Assembly (NCBI RefSeq): GCF_025263565.1
Contig: NZ_CP079865.1
Span: forward strand, 1,116,001-1,180,000
DNA length: 64,000 bases
Reading direction: 5' to 3'
Source: Mycobacterium sp. SMC-8
Lineage (GTDB): Bacteria > Actinomycetota > Actinomycetes > Mycobacteriales > Mycobacteriaceae
The position numbers were made by a program, and so were the translations under genes. Each line of letters begins with the position of its first letter. Position 1 is the first letter of the stretch. A model generated the notes under the pieces. That model ran no database searches and was not told the origin of the DNA. It was given only the letters and a program-made list of their open reading frames with translations. Shown here in pieces: positions 25,029-36,697 of the stretch.

Positions 25029-28000
25029 GTGGTGCCACAGCCAGTTCGGTCGGCAGAGCCGACGCAGCAGGCGCCGGTACGTAACCACCGCACCGCGCGC
25101 CTCGTTGCGATCGTGGCGGGCCTGCTGGGCACGCTGCTTGCCGTCGCCACCCCGCTGCTTCCGGTCAACCAGACCATCGCGCAGCTGAACTGGCCGCAGA
25201 ACGGCGTGCTGCAGAGTGTCAACGCCCCACTGATCGGCTACGTCGCCACCGACCTGGAGATCACCGTCCCGTGCAGCGCCGCGGCGAGGCTGGACCGACC
25301 CGGCCGCAACGTGCTGCTGTCCACGGTTCCCAAGCAGGCGCCCAACGCCGTCGACCGCGGTCTGCTCATCGAGCGCGTCAACAACGACCTCCTCGTCATC
25401 GTCCGCAACACGCCCGTGGTCAGCGCACCGCTGGACCAGGTACTGCGCCCGGACTGTCAGGAGCTGCGTTTCACCGCACACGCCGACAAGGTCACCGGGG
25501 AGTTCGTCGGCCTGCAGGCCGAACCCGACCCGGGCGCCCCAGCCGAGCCCGCCGAGCCACTGCGCGGCGAGCGCGGCGGCTACGACTTCCGTCCGCAGAT
25601 CGTCGGCGTGTTCACCGACCTGTCCGGTCCCGCCCCGCCCGGCCTGCAGTTCTCCGCGACCGTCGACACCCGCTACAGCACCTCACCGACGCTGCTGAAG
25701 CTGCTCGCGATGATCATCGGGGTGGCGATGACCGTGGTGTCCCTGGGCGCGTTGCACGTGCTCGACAGCGCCGACGGCCGCAGGCACAAGCGGTTCCTGC
25801 CGCCGCGCTGGTGGTCGATGTCCCCGCTGGACGGGTTGGTCGCGGCCGTGTTGGTGTGGTGGCATTTCGTCGGCGCCAACACCGCCGACGACGGCTACAT
25901 CCTGACGATGGCCCGCGTCTCAGAGGACGCCGGCTACATGGCCAACTACTACCGGTGGTTCGGCACCCCCGAGGCGCCGTTCGGCTGGTACTACGACCTG
26001 CTCGCGCTGTGGGCGCATGTGTCCACCGCCAGCGTGTGGATGCGGTTGCCGACCCTGCTGATCGCGCTGGCGTGCTGGTGGGTGATCAGCCGTGAGGTCA
26101 TCCCCCGACTCGGTTCGGCGGCCAAGCACAGCCGCGCCGCCGCGTGGACGGCCGCAGGCCTGTTCCTGGCGTTCTGGCTGCCGCTGAACAACGGCCTGCG
26201 CCCGGAGCCGATCATCGCGCTCGGGATTCTGCTGACCTGGTGCTCGGTCGAGCGGGGCGTGGCGACCAGCCGACTGCTGCCGGTGGCCGTCGCGATCATC
26301 ATCGGCGCGCTGACCCTGTTCTCCGGCCCCACCGGCATCGCCGCGGTCGGCGCGCTTCTGGTCGCCATCGGTCCGCTGAAAACCATTGTGGCCGCGCATG
26401 TCTCGCGCTTCGGCTACTGGGCGCTGCTGGCCCCGATCGCGGCGGCCGGCTCGGTCACGATCTTCTTGATCTTCCGTGACCAGACCCTGGCCTCCGAACT
26501 TCAGGCCAGCAGCTTCAAGTCGGCTGTCGGCCCGAGCCTGGCCTGGTTCGACGAGCACATCCGCTACTCGCGGTTGTTCACCACCAGCCCCGACGGCTCG
26601 GTGGCGCGCCGCTTCGCGGTGCTCACGCTGCTGCTGGCGCTGGTGGTCGCCGTCGCGATGACGTTGCGCAAGGGCCGGATCCCGGGCACCGCGGCCGGGC
26701 CGAGCCGTCGCATCATCGGCATCACCGTGATCTCGTTCCTGGCCATGATGTTCACTCCCACCAAGTGGACCCACCACTTCGGAGTCTTCGCCGGGCTGGC
26801 CGGTTCGCTCGGAGCGCTGGCCGCGGTGGCGATCTCGGCCGCCGCGATGCGCTCGCCGCGCAACCGCGCGATCTTCACCGCCGCGGTGCTGTTCCTGACC
26901 GCACTGTCGTTCGCGACCGTCAACGGCTGGTGGTACGTCTCCAACTTCGGGGCGCCCTGGTCGAATGCGTTCCCGGAGTGGAAGTTCGGCTTCACCACGA
27001 TTCTGCTGGGGCTGTCCGTGCTGGCACTGCTGGTCGCTGCCTGGCTGCACTTCTCGGGTCGCGACGTGCCACCTTCCGGCGCAACCCCGCCGCGCTGGAA
27101 GCGAATCGCCCAGGCGCCGTTGGCGATCGCCACCTGGGCGCTGGTCACCTTCGAGGTGATCTCTCTGACGGTGGCGATGCTGGGCCAGTACCCGGCGTGG
27201 ACCGTGGGCCGATCCAACCTGCAGGCGCTGACAGGCAAGACCTGCGGCATGGCCGAGGACGTCCTGGTCGAAGAGGACGTCAACACCGGTTTGCTCGCGC
27301 CCATCGGCGTCCCGGTCGGCGACGCACTCGGCGAGGTGACCTCGGAGGGCTTCAGCCCCAACGGTGTTCCGTCCGACCTGTCCGCCGACCCGGTCATGGA
27401 ACAGCCCGGGGCGACCAACTTCGCCGACACCGACAACACCAGCGGCGACACCGGCAGCGAAGCCGGCACCGAGGGCGGCACCACCGCCGCCGCAGGCGTC
27501 AACGGCTCGCGCGCCCGGCTGCCGTTCGGTCTCGACCCCGCCCGCACCCCGGTGCTCGGCAGCTGGCGCAGCGGCACGCAGCAGCCTGCGTTCCTGCGCT
27601 CGGCCTGGTACCAGCTGCCGACCGGTTGGAGCGACCGGGACCGCTCCGACTCGCTGCTGGTGGTGGCCGCCGCGGGACGCTTTGACTCCGGCGAGGTCGT
27701 GGTGCAGTGGGCCGGCCCGGACGGCGAGCCCGGTGGCAGCATCGAGTTCGGCGACGTCGGGGCCGCCCCGGCTTGGCGCAACCTGCGCGCGCCACTGTCG
27801 GCGATCCCGGCCGAGGCCACCCAGATCCGGTTGGTGGCCAGTGACGACGACCTCAGCCCCGAGCACTGGATCGCGATCACCCCCCCGCGTATCCCGGAGC
27901 TGCGCACGCTGCAGGACGTGGTCGGCTCAAGCGACCCGGTGATGCTCGACTGGCTGGTGGGCCTGGCGTTCCCGTGCCAGCGCCCGTTCGGGCACCGCAA

Positions 28001-28283
28001 CGGCGTCATCGAGGTCCCGAAGTGGCGGATCCTGCCCGACCGGTTCGGCGCCGAGGCCAACTCGCCGGTGATGGACTACCTCGGGGGCGGCCCGCTAGGC
28101 ATCATCGAGCTGCTGGTGCGCCCGGTGACGGTCCCGACCTATCTGAAGTACGACTGGTTCCGCGACTGGGGCGCGCTGCAGCGACTGCTGCCTTTCTACC
28201 CGGACGCCGAGCCGGCCCGGCTTGACCTCGGGACCGCCGAGCGCAGCGGGCTGTGGAGCCCGGCGCCGCTGCGTTTGAGCTGA
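25029..28283 (+). CDS. embC: Arabinosyltransferase EmbC, 1084 aa
   Basis: GT-C arabinosyltransferase that elongates the lipoarabinomannan arabinan. The N-terminus [18 protein letters not shown] begins TM1. The proposed catalytic acidic pair lies in the first periplasmic loop, in [19 protein letters not shown]. The C-terminal carbohydrate-binding domain contains the EVVVQW and [12 protein letters not shown] segments. GTG 25029 starts 4 bp after aftA; a longer frame upstream overlaps aftA. Its C-terminus ending SGLWSPAPL is typical of EmbC/EmbB. Ethambutol acts on this protein family. Confidence 0.96.
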   Translation: MVPQPVRSAEPTQQAPVRNHRTARLVAIVAGLLGTLLAVATPLLPVNQTIAQLNWPQNGVLQSVNAPLIGYVATDLEITVPCSAAARLDRPGRNVLLSTVPKQAPNAVDRGLLIERVNNDLLVIVRNTPVVSAPLDQVLRPDCQELRFTAHADKVTGEFVGLQAEPDPGAPAEPAEPLRGERGGYDFRPQIVGVFTDLSGPAPPGLQFSATVDTRYSTSPTLLKLLAMIIGVAMTVVSLGALHVLDSADGRRHKRFLPPRWWSMSPLDGLVAAVLVWWHFVGANTADDGYILTMARVSEDAGYMANYYRWFGTPEAPFGWYYDLLALWAHVSTASVWMRLPTLLIALACWWVISREVIPRLGSAAKHSRAAAWTAAGLFLAFWLPLNNGLRPEPIIALGILLTWCSVERGVATSRLLPVAVAIIIGALTLFSGPTGIAAVGALLVAIGPLKTIVAAHVSRFGYWALLAPIAAAGSVTIFLIFRDQTLASELQASSFKSAVGPSLAWFDEHIRYSRLFTTSPDGSVARRFAVLTLLLALVVAVAMTLRKGRIPGTAAGPSRRIIGITVISFLAMMFTPTKWTHHFGVFAGLAGSLGALAAVAISAAAMRSPRNRAIFTAAVLFLTALSFATVNGWWYVSNFGAPWSNAFPEWKFGFTTILLGLSVLALLVAAWLHFSGRDVPPSGATPPRWKRIAQAPLAIATWALVTFEVISLTVAMLGQYPAWTVGRSNLQALTGKTCGMAEDVLVEEDVNTGLLAPIGVPVGDALGEVTSEGFSPNGVPSDLSADPVMEQPGATNFADTDNTSGDTGSEAGTEGGTTAAAGVNGSRARLPFGLDPARTPVLGSWRSGTQQPAFLRSAWYQLPTGWSDRDRSDSLLVVAAAGRFDSGEVVVQWAGPDGEPGGSIEFGDVGAAPAWRNLRAPLSAIPAEATQIRLVASDDDLSPEHWIAITPPRIPELRTLQDVVGSSDPVMLDWLVGLAFPCQRPFGHRNGVIEVPKWRILPDRFGAEANSPVMDYLGGGPLGIIELLVRPVTVPTYLKYDWFRDWGALQRLLPFYPDAEPARLDLGTAERSGLWSPAPLRLS

Positions 28284-28348
28284 CGACTCGGCCGCCCCCC
28301 GGGCACGCCGACGTTCCGTGCACAAGAACTTCGCTACCATCGAGCCTC

Positions 28349-31300
28349 GTGCCTGCCCTGTCCGCCCGCGTCGTCGCCGTTCTTACGGGGCTTCTCGGAA
28401 TGCTCCTGTGCGGGCTCACTCCGCTGCTGCCGGTGCAGCAGTCCACGGCGACGATCCTGTGGCCGCAGGCCGTCGACGCGGACGGCTTCGTCCGCGACGT
28501 CACCGCGCCCCTGGTGTCCGGCGCGCCGCGCGCACTGGAGGTCACCATCCCGTGCGCGGCGGTCGCGACCCTGCCCGAGGACGACGGCGTGGTGTTCTCC
28601 ACGAACCCCGCCGGCGGCATCGACGCCGGCCGCAACGGGCTGTTCGTGCGCGCCAATCCCGACGTCGTCTACGTCGCCTTCCGCGACACCGTCGCCGCGG
28701 TCGCCCCGCGTGAGGCGGTGGACTCCGGCGCCTGCAGCGAGCTGCGCATCTGGGCGGACGTGGGTGCCGTCGGCGCCGATTTCGTCGGGATCCCGGGTGC
28801 GACGGGCACCCTGGCGCCGGACAAGCGACCCCAGGTCTCCGGCGTGTTCACCGACCTGGAAACGGGCCCGGATTCCGGCATCCGTGCCCGCATCGACGTC
28901 GACACCCGCTTCATCAGCACCCCGACGACTCTCAAGCTCGCCGTGATGGTGCTCGGGGTGCTGTGCGTGATCGCGTCGATCGTCGCGCTCGCGGTGCTGG
29001 ACCGGACGTCGGGCCGGCGGATCCCGCGCGGGCTCGGCCGGCGCCACCGCGCCGGGCTGTGGACCTGGCTCACCGACGCGGCCGTGATCGGCAGCCTGCT
29101 GATCTGGCACGTCGTGGGCGCACTGTCCTCCGATGACGGCTACAACACCACCATCGCCCGGGTGTCCGGGGAGGCCGGCTACATCACCAACTACTACCGG
29201 TACTTCGGCGCCTCGGAAGCCCCGTTCGACTGGTACCAGAGCGTGCTGGCCCAGCTGGCGTCGATCAGCACCGCCGGCGTGTGGTTACGGCTGCCGGCCA
29301 CCGCCGCGGCGATCGGCACCTGGCTGATCGTCAGCCGCTGCGTGCTGCCGCGGCTCGGCCACCGGCTGGCCGCCAATCGGGTGGCGGTGCTCACCGCCGG
29401 CGCGGTGTTCCTGGCCGCGTGGCTGCCGTTCAACAACGGGTTGCGTCCCGAGCCGCTGATCGCGTTCGGCGTGGTCGCGATCTGGATGCTGACCGAGACG
29501 ACGCTGGCGACGCGCCGGCTGTGGCCCTACGCGCTGGCGATCGTGGTCGCGGTGTTCTCGGTGACACTGGCCCCGCAGGGCCTGGTCGCGCTCGCGCCGC
29601 TGCTGGTCGGGGCCCGCGGGGTCACGCGCATCGTCGCCGCCCGACGCCCGGTCGACGGTCTGGCGGCCCAGCTGGCGCCGCTGGCCGGCGCTGCGTCGCT
29701 GATCTTCGTCGTCGTGTTCCGGGATCAGACCCTGGCCACCGTCGCCGAATCGGTGCGCATCAAGTACGTCGTCGGTCCCACACTGCCCTGGTACCAGGAG
29801 TTTCTGCGCTACTACTTCCTCACCGTCGAGGAGAGCGTCGACGGGTCGCTGACGCGCCGCTTCTCGGTACTGATCCTGCTGCTGTGCGTGGTCGGCCTGT
29901 TCGTGGTGCTGCTGCGGCGCGGCAGCCTGCCCGGCGCGGTCAACGCCCCGGTGTGGCGGCTGACCGGCACCACCGCGATCGGCCTACTGCTGCTGACGCT
30001 GACGCCGACGAAGTGGGCGGTGCAGTTCGGTGTGTTCGCCGGTCTGGCCGGCGCGCTCGGCGCGGTCACCGCGTTCGCGTTGGCCCGGGTCGGCCTGCAC
30101 AGCCGCCGCAATCTGGCGCTGTACGTGACCGCGCTGCTGTTCGTGCTGGCATGGGCGACCTCGGGGATCAACGGCTGGTTCTATGTCGGCAACTACGGGG
30201 TGCCGTGGTTCGACAAGCAGCCGGTGATCGTCGGCTACCCGGTGACGACGATCTTTCTGGTGCTGGCCATCGCCGGCGGACTGCTGGCGGCCTGGCTGCA
30301 CTTCCGGATCGACTACGCCGGGCACACCCAGGTCGCCGACACCGGCCGCAACCGGGCGCTGGCGTCGTCGCCGCTGCTGGTGGTCGCGGTGATCATGGTG
30401 ATCCTCGAATTGGGCTCGATGGTCAAGGCCACCGTGGGCCGCTATCCCGTCTACACCACCGGAGCGGCCAACATCTCGGCGTTGCGGTCGGGCCTGAGCG
30501 ACGCCTCCTGCGCCATGGCAGACGACGTCCTGGTCGAGGCCGACACGAACGCGGGCATGCTCGAGCCGGTGCCGGGCCAGCGGTTCGGCGAGTACGGCCC
30601 GCTCGGCGGCGAGGACCCGGTGGCCTTCACCCCCAACGGCGTCAGCGACACTCTCGAGCCGGCCGAACCGGTCGCGGCCAACCCCGGCACGGTCAACTCG
30701 GACGGTCCCGTCGACAAACCCAACATCGGGGTGGGCTACGCGGCCGGCACCGGAGGCGGCTACGGGCCCGAGGGCGTCAACAGATCCCGGGTGTTCCTGC
30801 CGTTCGGGCTCGACCCGGCCACCACCCCGGTCATGGGCAGTTTCGCCGAGCCCGGCTCAGATCAGGCCGGGGTGGCGGCGAAGGCCACCTCGGCGTGGTA
30901 CCAGCTGCCGCCCCGTACGCCGGACCGGCCGCTGGTGAGCGTCGCCGCGGCGGGCGCGATCTGGTACTACAACGAGGACGGCTCGTTCAACTACGGGCAG
31001 TCGCTGAAGCTCCAGTGGGGCGTGCACCGGCCCGACGGCTCCTACCAGGAGCTCGGCGAGGTGCAGCCGATCGACATCTTCGTCCAGAAGGCGTGGCGCA
31101 ACCTGCGGTTCCCGCTGGAGTGGGCGCCGCCGGAGGCCAACGTGGCCCGCATCGTCGCCGACGACCCGAACCTGTCCGAGGACCAGTGGTTCGCGTTCAC
31201 CCCGCCGCGGGTGCCGGTGCTGCAGACCGCGCAGGAGTTCCTGGGCCGCGACACCCCGGTGCTGATGGACATCGCCACCGCAGCGCACTTCCCGTGCCAG

Positions 31301-31615
31301 CGGCCGTTCGCCGAACGCCTCGGGGTCGCCGAACTGCCCGAGTACCGGATCATGCCCAACTTCAAGCAGATCATCGTGTCGTCCAACCAGTGGCAGGCCG
31401 CGCAGGACGGCGGTCCGTTCCTGTTCATCCAGGCGCTGCTGCGCACCGAAGCCATTCCGACCTACCTGCGTGGGGACTGGTATCGGGACTGGGGTTCGCT
31501 GGAGCGCTACCTGCGGGTGGTGCCGTCCGACGAGGCGCCCGACGCCGTGATCGAGGAGGGGTCGACGCGAGTGTTCGGCTGGAACCGTGGCGGACCGATC
31601 AGGGCGCTCCCGTGA
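28349..31615 (+). CDS. embA: Arabinosyltransferase EmbA, 1088 aa
   Basis: Partner of EmbB in making the arabinan branch of arabinogalactan. Motifs: [17 protein letters not shown] at the start, acidic pair in [37 protein letters not shown], and [15 protein letters not shown]. The C-terminal domain has [16 protein letters not shown] and ends GPIRALP, as in other EmbA proteins. GTG 28349 is 65 bp after embC; the longer frame upstream is a read-through of the embC end. embB starts inside its stop codon (GTGA). Confidence 0.96.
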   Translation: MPALSARVVAVLTGLLGMLLCGLTPLLPVQQSTATILWPQAVDADGFVRDVTAPLVSGAPRALEVTIPCAAVATLPEDDGVVFSTNPAGGIDAGRNGLFVRANPDVVYVAFRDTVAAVAPREAVDSGACSELRIWADVGAVGADFVGIPGATGTLAPDKRPQVSGVFTDLETGPDSGIRARIDVDTRFISTPTTLKLAVMVLGVLCVIASIVALAVLDRTSGRRIPRGLGRRHRAGLWTWLTDAAVIGSLLIWHVVGALSSDDGYNTTIARVSGEAGYITNYYRYFGASEAPFDWYQSVLAQLASISTAGVWLRLPATAAAIGTWLIVSRCVLPRLGHRLAANRVAVLTAGAVFLAAWLPFNNGLRPEPLIAFGVVAIWMLTETTLATRRLWPYALAIVVAVFSVTLAPQGLVALAPLLVGARGVTRIVAARRPVDGLAAQLAPLAGAASLIFVVVFRDQTLATVAESVRIKYVVGPTLPWYQEFLRYYFLTVEESVDGSLTRRFSVLILLLCVVGLFVVLLRRGSLPGAVNAPVWRLTGTTAIGLLLLTLTPTKWAVQFGVFAGLAGALGAVTAFALARVGLHSRRNLALYVTALLFVLAWATSGINGWFYVGNYGVPWFDKQPVIVGYPVTTIFLVLAIAGGLLAAWLHFRIDYAGHTQVADTGRNRALASSPLLVVAVIMVILELGSMVKATVGRYPVYTTGAANISALRSGLSDASCAMADDVLVEADTNAGMLEPVPGQRFGEYGPLGGEDPVAFTPNGVSDTLEPAEPVAANPGTVNSDGPVDKPNIGVGYAAGTGGGYGPEGVNRSRVFLPFGLDPATTPVMGSFAEPGSDQAGVAAKATSAWYQLPPRTPDRPLVSVAAAGAIWYYNEDGSFNYGQSLKLQWGVHRPDGSYQELGEVQPIDIFVQKAWRNLRFPLEWAPPEANVARIVADDPNLSEDQWFAFTPPRVPVLQTAQEFLGRDTPVLMDIATAAHFPCQRPFAERLGVAELPEYRIMPNFKQIIVSSNQWQAAQDGGPFLFIQALLRTEAIPTYLRGDWYRDWGSLERYLRVVPSDEAPDAVIEEGSTRVFGWNRGGPIRALP

Positions 31616-34600
31616 GAGCGCCTGCGAACGAACCGAAGATGAAGAACGATGTGAGGATCGCCCGCTGGGTCGCGACGATCGCCGGGCTGCTCGGCTTCGT
31701 GCTGGCCGTCTCGATCCCGCTGCTGCCGGTCACCCAGACCACCGCGACGCTGAACTGGCCACAGCAGGGGCAGCTCAGTAACGTCACCGCGCCGCTGATC
31801 TCGCAGGCGCCGGTCAGCCTGACCGCGACCGTGCCGTGCGACGTCATCCGCGACATGCCCGCCGACGGCGGTCTGGTGTTCGGCACCGCGCCCGCCGAGG
31901 GCCGCGACGCGGCGCTGAACGCGATGCTGGTCAGCGTCAGTGAGTCGCGGGTCGACGTGATCGTGCGCAACGTCGTGGTCGCCAGCGTGGACCGGGACCG
32001 GGTGACGGGATCGCCGGGCTGCTCGACGATCGAGATCACCTCGAACCTGGACGGCACCTACGCCGACTTCGTCGGGCTGACCCAGGTCTCCGGTGCCGAC
32101 GCGGGCCAACCCCAGCGCACCGGCTACCCCGACCCCAACCTGCGTCCGGCGATCGTGGGCGTGTTCACCGACCTGACCGGTCCGGCGCCGCCCGGCCTGT
32201 CAGTCTCGGCCACCATCGACACCCGGTTCACCACGGAGCCGACCCCCGTGAAGCTCGCCGCGATCGTGCTGGCCATCGCCTGCACCGTGCTCGCGCTGCT
32301 GGCGCTGTGGCGGCTGGACCGGCTCGACGGGCGCCGCATGCACCGCCTCATCCCGACGCGCTGGCGCACCGTCACCGCCGTGGACGGCGTCGTCGTCGGC
32401 GGCTTCGCGATCTGGTACGTGATCGGCGCGAACTCGTCGGACGACGGCTACATCCTGCAGATGGCCCGCGTCGCCGAACACGCCGGCTACATGTCGAACT
32501 ACTTCCGCTGGTTCGGCAGCCCGGAGGACCCGTTCGGCTGGTACTACAACCTGCTGGCGTTGATGACGCAGGTGAGCACCGCCAGCATCTGGATTCGGCT
32601 GCCGGACCTGATCTGCGCGCTGGTGTGCTGGCTGCTGCTGTCGCGTGAGGTGCTGCCGCGCCTGGGGCCGGCGGTGTCGAGCAGCCGGGCCGCGCTGTGG
32701 GCCGCCGGGCTGGTGCTGATGGCGGCCTGGATGCCGTTCAACAACGGCCTGCGCCCCGAGGGGCAGATCGCCACCGGCGCGCTGATCACCTATGTGCTGA
32801 TCGAACGTGCCGTGACGTCAGGCCGGCTCACCCCGGCCGCGCTGGCCATCACCTCCGCCGCGTTCACCCTCGGCATCCAGCCCACCGGGCTGATCGCGGT
32901 GGCCGCGCTGGTCGCCGGCGGGCGCCCGATCCTGCGCATCCTGATGCGGCGCCGCCAGAGCGTCGGGCTGTGGCCGCTGCTGGCGCCGCTGCTGGCGGCC
33001 GGCACGGTGGTGCTGGCGGTGGTGTTCGCCGACCAGACACTGGCGACGGTGCTGGAAGCCACCAAGATCCGCACCGCGATCGGGCCGAGCCAGGAGTGGT
33101 ACACCGAGAACCTGCGCTACTACTACCTGATCCTGCCGACCGTCGACGGCGCGATCGCGCGCCGGGTGGCCTTCCTGTTCACCGCACTGTGCCTGTTCAC
33201 GTCCCTGTTCATCATGTTGCGCCGCAAGCGGGTTCCCGGTGTCGCGCGCGGACCGGCCTGGCGGTTGATGGGCGTCATCTTCGCCACCATCTTCTTCCTG
33301 ATGTTCACCCCCACCAAGTGGATCCACCACTTCGGGTTGTTCGCCGCGGTGGGGGGCGCGATGGCCGCGCTGGCGACAGTGCTGGTGTCGCCGGTGGTAC
33401 TGCGCTCGGCGCGCAACCGGATGGCGTTCCTGGCCGGTGTGCTGTTCATCCTGGCGCTGTGCTTCGCGTCCACCAACGGCTGGTGGTATGTGTCGAATTT
33501 CGGTGTGCCGTACAATACTTCGGTGCCGCAGCTGGGCGGGGTGACGGCCAGCACAGTGTTCTTCGTGCTGTTCGGCGTCGCGGCGCTGTGGGCGTTCTGG
33601 CTGCACGTCGGCAACAGGCAGGAGTCGCGGGTGATCGACGCGCTCACCGCGGCGCCGATCCCGATCGCCGCCGGCTTCATGGTGGTGTTCATGGTGGCCT
33701 CGCTGGCGACCGGCGTGGTACGGCAGTACCCGACCTATTCCAACGGCTGGGCCAACATCCGCGCGTTCGCCGGGGGTTGCGGACTGGCCGACGACGTGCT
33801 GGTCGAGCCGGACTCCAACGACGGCTTCCTGCAACCGATCCCGGGCCGATACGGCCCGCTGGGCCCGCTCGGCGGCACCGACCCGGCAGGCTTCTCCCCC
33901 AACGGTGTCCCGGACCGGATCATCGCCGAGGCGATCCGGCTGAACAACCCGCAGCCGGGCACCGACTACGACTGGAACCGGCCCATCGAGCTGTCCCGGC
34001 CCGGTGTCAACGGCTCCAGGGTGCCGCTGCCGTACGGTCTGGACCCGGCACGGGTTCCGGTCGCCGGCACGTATTCGACCGGGCCGCAACAGGAAAGCCG
34101 CCTCGCGTCGGCGTGGTATGCGCTTCCGCCGGCCGACGACGCGCACCCGCTGGTGGTGATCACCGCCGCCGGAACGATCTCGGGCACCAGCGTCGCGAAC
34201 GCGTTCACCTCCGGTCAGACCGTCGACCTGGAATACGCCACCGCCGGGCCCGACGGGGTACCGGTGCCTGCCGGACGGGTCAGCCCGTACGACATCGGTC
34301 CGACCCCGTCGTGGCGCAATCTGCGCTACCCGCGGGCCCAGATCCCGGCCGACGCCGTCGCGGTCCGGGTCGTCGCCGAGGATCTGTCGCTGGGCCAGGG
34401 CGACTGGGTGGCGGTGACACCGCCGCGGGTGCCCGAGGTCCGCTCGGTGCAGGAGTACATCGGTTCCGAGCAACCGGTGCTGATGGACTGGGCGGTCGGG
34501 CTGGCGTTCCCGTGCCAGCAGCCGATGCTGCACGCCAACGGCGTCACCGAGATCCCCAAGTTCCGCATCTCGCCGGACTACTCCGCGAAGCTGCAGAGCA

Positions 34601-34824
34601 CCGACACCTGGCAGGACGGCATCAACGGCGGTCTGCTCGGCATCACCGACCTGTTGCTGCGCGCGTCGGTGATGTCGACGTACCTGTCGAACGACTGGGG
34701 CCAGGACTGGGGTTCGCTGCGCCGGTTCGACACCATCGTCGACGCCGAGCCCGCCGCGATCGACCTGGGATCGTCCACGCACTCCGGATTGTGGTCGCCG
34801 GGACCGATGCGCTTCCAGCCCTGA
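31612..34824 (+). CDS. embB: Arabinosyltransferase EmbB, 1070 aa
   Basis: Arabinogalactan arabinosyltransferase and main ethambutol target. The GTG at 31612 overlaps the embA stop (GTGA); an ATG at 31639 ([10 protein letters not shown]) is the alternative. The resistance-determining region reads [20 protein letters not shown]; Met at codon 32461-32463 corresponds to Met306 of M. tuberculosis. The preceding residue is Gln where M. tuberculosis has Gly. The open frame runs far upstream of the start but reads antisense-like garbage there. Its stop abuts hairpin copy D. Confidence 0.95.
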   Translation: MRAPANEPKMKNDVRIARWVATIAGLLGFVLAVSIPLLPVTQTTATLNWPQQGQLSNVTAPLISQAPVSLTATVPCDVIRDMPADGGLVFGTAPAEGRDAALNAMLVSVSESRVDVIVRNVVVASVDRDRVTGSPGCSTIEITSNLDGTYADFVGLTQVSGADAGQPQRTGYPDPNLRPAIVGVFTDLTGPAPPGLSVSATIDTRFTTEPTPVKLAAIVLAIACTVLALLALWRLDRLDGRRMHRLIPTRWRTVTAVDGVVVGGFAIWYVIGANSSDDGYILQMARVAEHAGYMSNYFRWFGSPEDPFGWYYNLLALMTQVSTASIWIRLPDLICALVCWLLLSREVLPRLGPAVSSSRAALWAAGLVLMAAWMPFNNGLRPEGQIATGALITYVLIERAVTSGRLTPAALAITSAAFTLGIQPTGLIAVAALVAGGRPILRILMRRRQSVGLWPLLAPLLAAGTVVLAVVFADQTLATVLEATKIRTAIGPSQEWYTENLRYYYLILPTVDGAIARRVAFLFTALCLFTSLFIMLRRKRVPGVARGPAWRLMGVIFATIFFLMFTPTKWIHHFGLFAAVGGAMAALATVLVSPVVLRSARNRMAFLAGVLFILALCFASTNGWWYVSNFGVPYNTSVPQLGGVTASTVFFVLFGVAALWAFWLHVGNRQESRVIDALTAAPIPIAAGFMVVFMVASLATGVVRQYPTYSNGWANIRAFAGGCGLADDVLVEPDSNDGFLQPIPGRYGPLGPLGGTDPAGFSPNGVPDRIIAEAIRLNNPQPGTDYDWNRPIELSRPGVNGSRVPLPYGLDPARVPVAGTYSTGPQQESRLASAWYALPPADDAHPLVVITAAGTISGTSVANAFTSGQTVDLEYATAGPDGVPVPAGRVSPYDIGPTPSWRNLRYPRAQIPADAVAVRVVAEDLSLGQGDWVAVTPPRVPEVRSVQEYIGSEQPVLMDWAVGLAFPCQQPMLHANGVTEIPKFRISPDYSAKLQSTDTWQDGINGGLLGITDLLLRASVMSTYLSNDWGQDWGSLRRFDTIVDAEPAAIDLGSSTHSGLWSPGPMRFQP

Positions 34825-34895
34825 TCCCCGCCGAAATCGCATTCCACGCGGCGAAAGTCGCGAGAAGTCAACGTGGAATGCGATTTCGGCGGGGA
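34825..34895. repeat. Dispersed hairpin repeat, copy D, near-perfect 24-bp arms between convergent genes
   Basis: Arms at 34825-34848 and 34872-34895 are perfect reverse complements over 24 bp (TCCCCGCCGAAATCGCATTC...), with a 23-nt loop. The element starts at the base after the embB stop and ends 3 bp before the stop of the convergent kinase gene (34899). It could serve as a bidirectional transcription terminator, though no T-tract follows. It is the most symmetrical of the four copies in the window. Confidence 0.9.
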
Positions 34896-34898
34896 CGG

Positions 34899-36285
34899 TC
34901 AGCTGTCGTTGGCAGTCGGGTCGCTGTTCTCCTGCAGAATGTCGTCGTGGCAGTCCACCTGACTCTTGCCGGTCTGCTGCATGCACACCAGCACCGGGGT
35001 GTCTGGATTCGACTCTCCCGGACCGGCCACCGACGTCGCTGTGGGATGCGGGATCTCACCGGGATACAGCGACCAGAGCGGTGCCCCCGATGACGCCAGC
35101 CGGGCACAGTAGGCCGGCTCGCCGCCCTCGGTGACACCGGCGGCGCCGAGCGTCGCGCAGTCCGCCCCTACCACGATCACCGGCAGCGTGACACCCGACG
35201 GGGCGCTCCGCGGCGCGCCGGCCGACGTCGTGGGCCCGGCCTCGCCGCGGCCTTCCTGTCGCTCGTACTGGGCCAGGAACACCACCGCGGCAACCGCGAG
35301 CAGCACGAGCAGCAGCCCCGCACCGGCCAGCAGGTATCGCCGCCGTGAGTTCGGCGCCGCGCCGGGTCTGGCGTGGCGCGGTCCGGCCGTGGCCGCGGCG
35401 AGCATCGTCGCGTCCGGGTCGAGCGCCACCCCCGGGGGCGCCCGCCGCGCTGCGGCCGGCCAGCGCGCGGGCGAAGTCCACGCAGCGATCGAACCGGTCT
35501 GCCGGCGACTTGGCCAGCGCCTTGTCGAAAGCCGTTCCGAGGGATGACAATTCGGGACGGTGCACCGAGATCGGCGGAGGCTGCGCGGTCAGGTGCGCGC
35601 TGATGACGACCGCGGGGTTGGTGTGCCGGAACGGCGGCGTCCCGGTCAGCAGTTGATATGCGGTGGCCGCCAGCGCGTACTGGTCGGCGCGGCCGTCGAT
35701 GCCGGTGTCGGCGGTCAGCTGCTCGGGCGCCGAATAGGCCACCGTGCCGACGGTCATGTTCGTTCCGGTGAGGTTGCTGGCCTCACCGACGCGGCGCGCG
35801 ATCCCGAAATCGGCGAGCATGATGCGTTCCCGCTCCGTCTCCGGGTCGGCGATCAGGATGTTGGCCGGTTTCACGTCACGGTGCAGCAGGCCGCGCTGGT
35901 GCGCGTAGTCGAGCGCCTCCCCGACCGCGGTGACGATCCGGATGACCAGATCGGGTGGCATCCCGTCGGGATAGCGGTCGGCCAGCAGGGCGGCGGTGTC
36001 AGTCCCCTCCACGTGGTCCATCGAGATCCACAGCCGGCCGTCGAAGTCGCCGCGGTCGTGTACGGCCACGATATGCGGATGCCACAGCGTGGCCGCGATG
36101 TCGGCCTCGCGGTCAAACCGCTGCCGGTACTCGTCGTCGGTGCTCACCGATGCCGACAGCACCTTCAGCGCGTCGTGGCGCGGCAACCGCCGATGCCTGG
36201 CCAGATAAACCTCACCCATGCCGCCCGAACCCAACAGCCGCACGATCGTGTACCCCGAGATCAACTCGCCGTCGCTCAGCGGCAT
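34899..36285 (-). pseudogene. Ser/Thr protein kinase (PknB-type) with 1-base frameshift in a C5G5 tract
   Basis: The kinase domain has a glycine loop [11 protein letters not shown] (residues 18-27), the Lys at about 41 in [14 protein letters not shown] at 135-142, DFG at 159-161 and YSAPEQL. After the kinase domain the frame breaks at CCCCCGGGGG (35429-35438). Removing one base joins [10 protein letters not shown] to [16 protein letters not shown] and restores a 461-aa protein with a juxtamembrane part, one TM helix ([18 protein letters not shown]) and an extracellular domain with four Cys. Untreated, the kinase frame runs on in an Arg/Gly-rich out-of-frame tail to 35056. It may be a real mutation or an assembly error in the homopolymer. 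Confidence 0.85.
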
Positions 36286-36318
36286 GCGCGGAATCCTATG
36301 TCCAATCGTGTGGCGGCG

Positions 36319-36693
36319 TCAGGAACGGTCACGGAAACGGGATCGGCGGCCGCGCATCCGGTCCACGAACCCGGCCAGCGTGTCGGGGTCGACGGTGGGG
36401 AGCGCGGTGGACTCCCGGATGATGGCCCGCAGGTCCACACCGTCGATGACCTTGTCGGCCAGCGCCACCACGTCGATCCGCGCGATGACCGCGTCGACGG
36501 TCTCGGCGGTGATCCGCTCCCGCACCATCTCGTCGAGGTCGAGTTCGTCGACCACCGCGGCGACGACCACCGACAGCACCGCGTGCGCCTCCTGCCGGCC
36601 CCGGGTGAACAGACCGCCCACCAGAGGCAACGCCTCACACGTCCGATACGCGGAGATCAGCAGGGATGGTGGCGCTGCAGTGTCGTCGTCCAT
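36319..36693 (-). CDS. Small hypothetical protein, 124 aa
   Basis: I do not recognise the family. It is acidic in the middle and appears helical: AVLSVVVAAVVDELDLDEMV, VDAVIARIDVVALADKVIDG and LAGFVDRMRGRRS, with repeated VDELDLDE and IDVVALADKVIDGVDL patterns. No signal peptide or TM segment stands out. It lies 4 bp upstream (in map terms) of the DUF4331 gene stop, and 33 bp from the kinase start, so it probably belongs to the same minus-strand transcript. Confidence 0.6.
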   Translation of the reverse strand: MDDDTAAPPSLLISAYRTCEALPLVGGLFTRGRQEAHAVLSVVVAAVVDELDLDEMVRERITAETVDAVIARIDVVALADKVIDGVDLRAIIRESTALPTVDPDTLAGFVDRMRGRRSRFRDRS

Positions 36694-36697
36694 GATC

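Noticed and set aside
29281..34824. An open frame of more than 1800 codons running into embB
   Set aside because: Only the part from 31612 has Emb family sequence. The upstream part reads embA in the wrong frame, a GC-rich open-frame artefact.
34899..35429. A separate small TM protein gene
   Set aside because: It joins the kinase domain in one frame if a single base is removed in the C5G5 tract, so it is the C-terminal part of the kinase gene.
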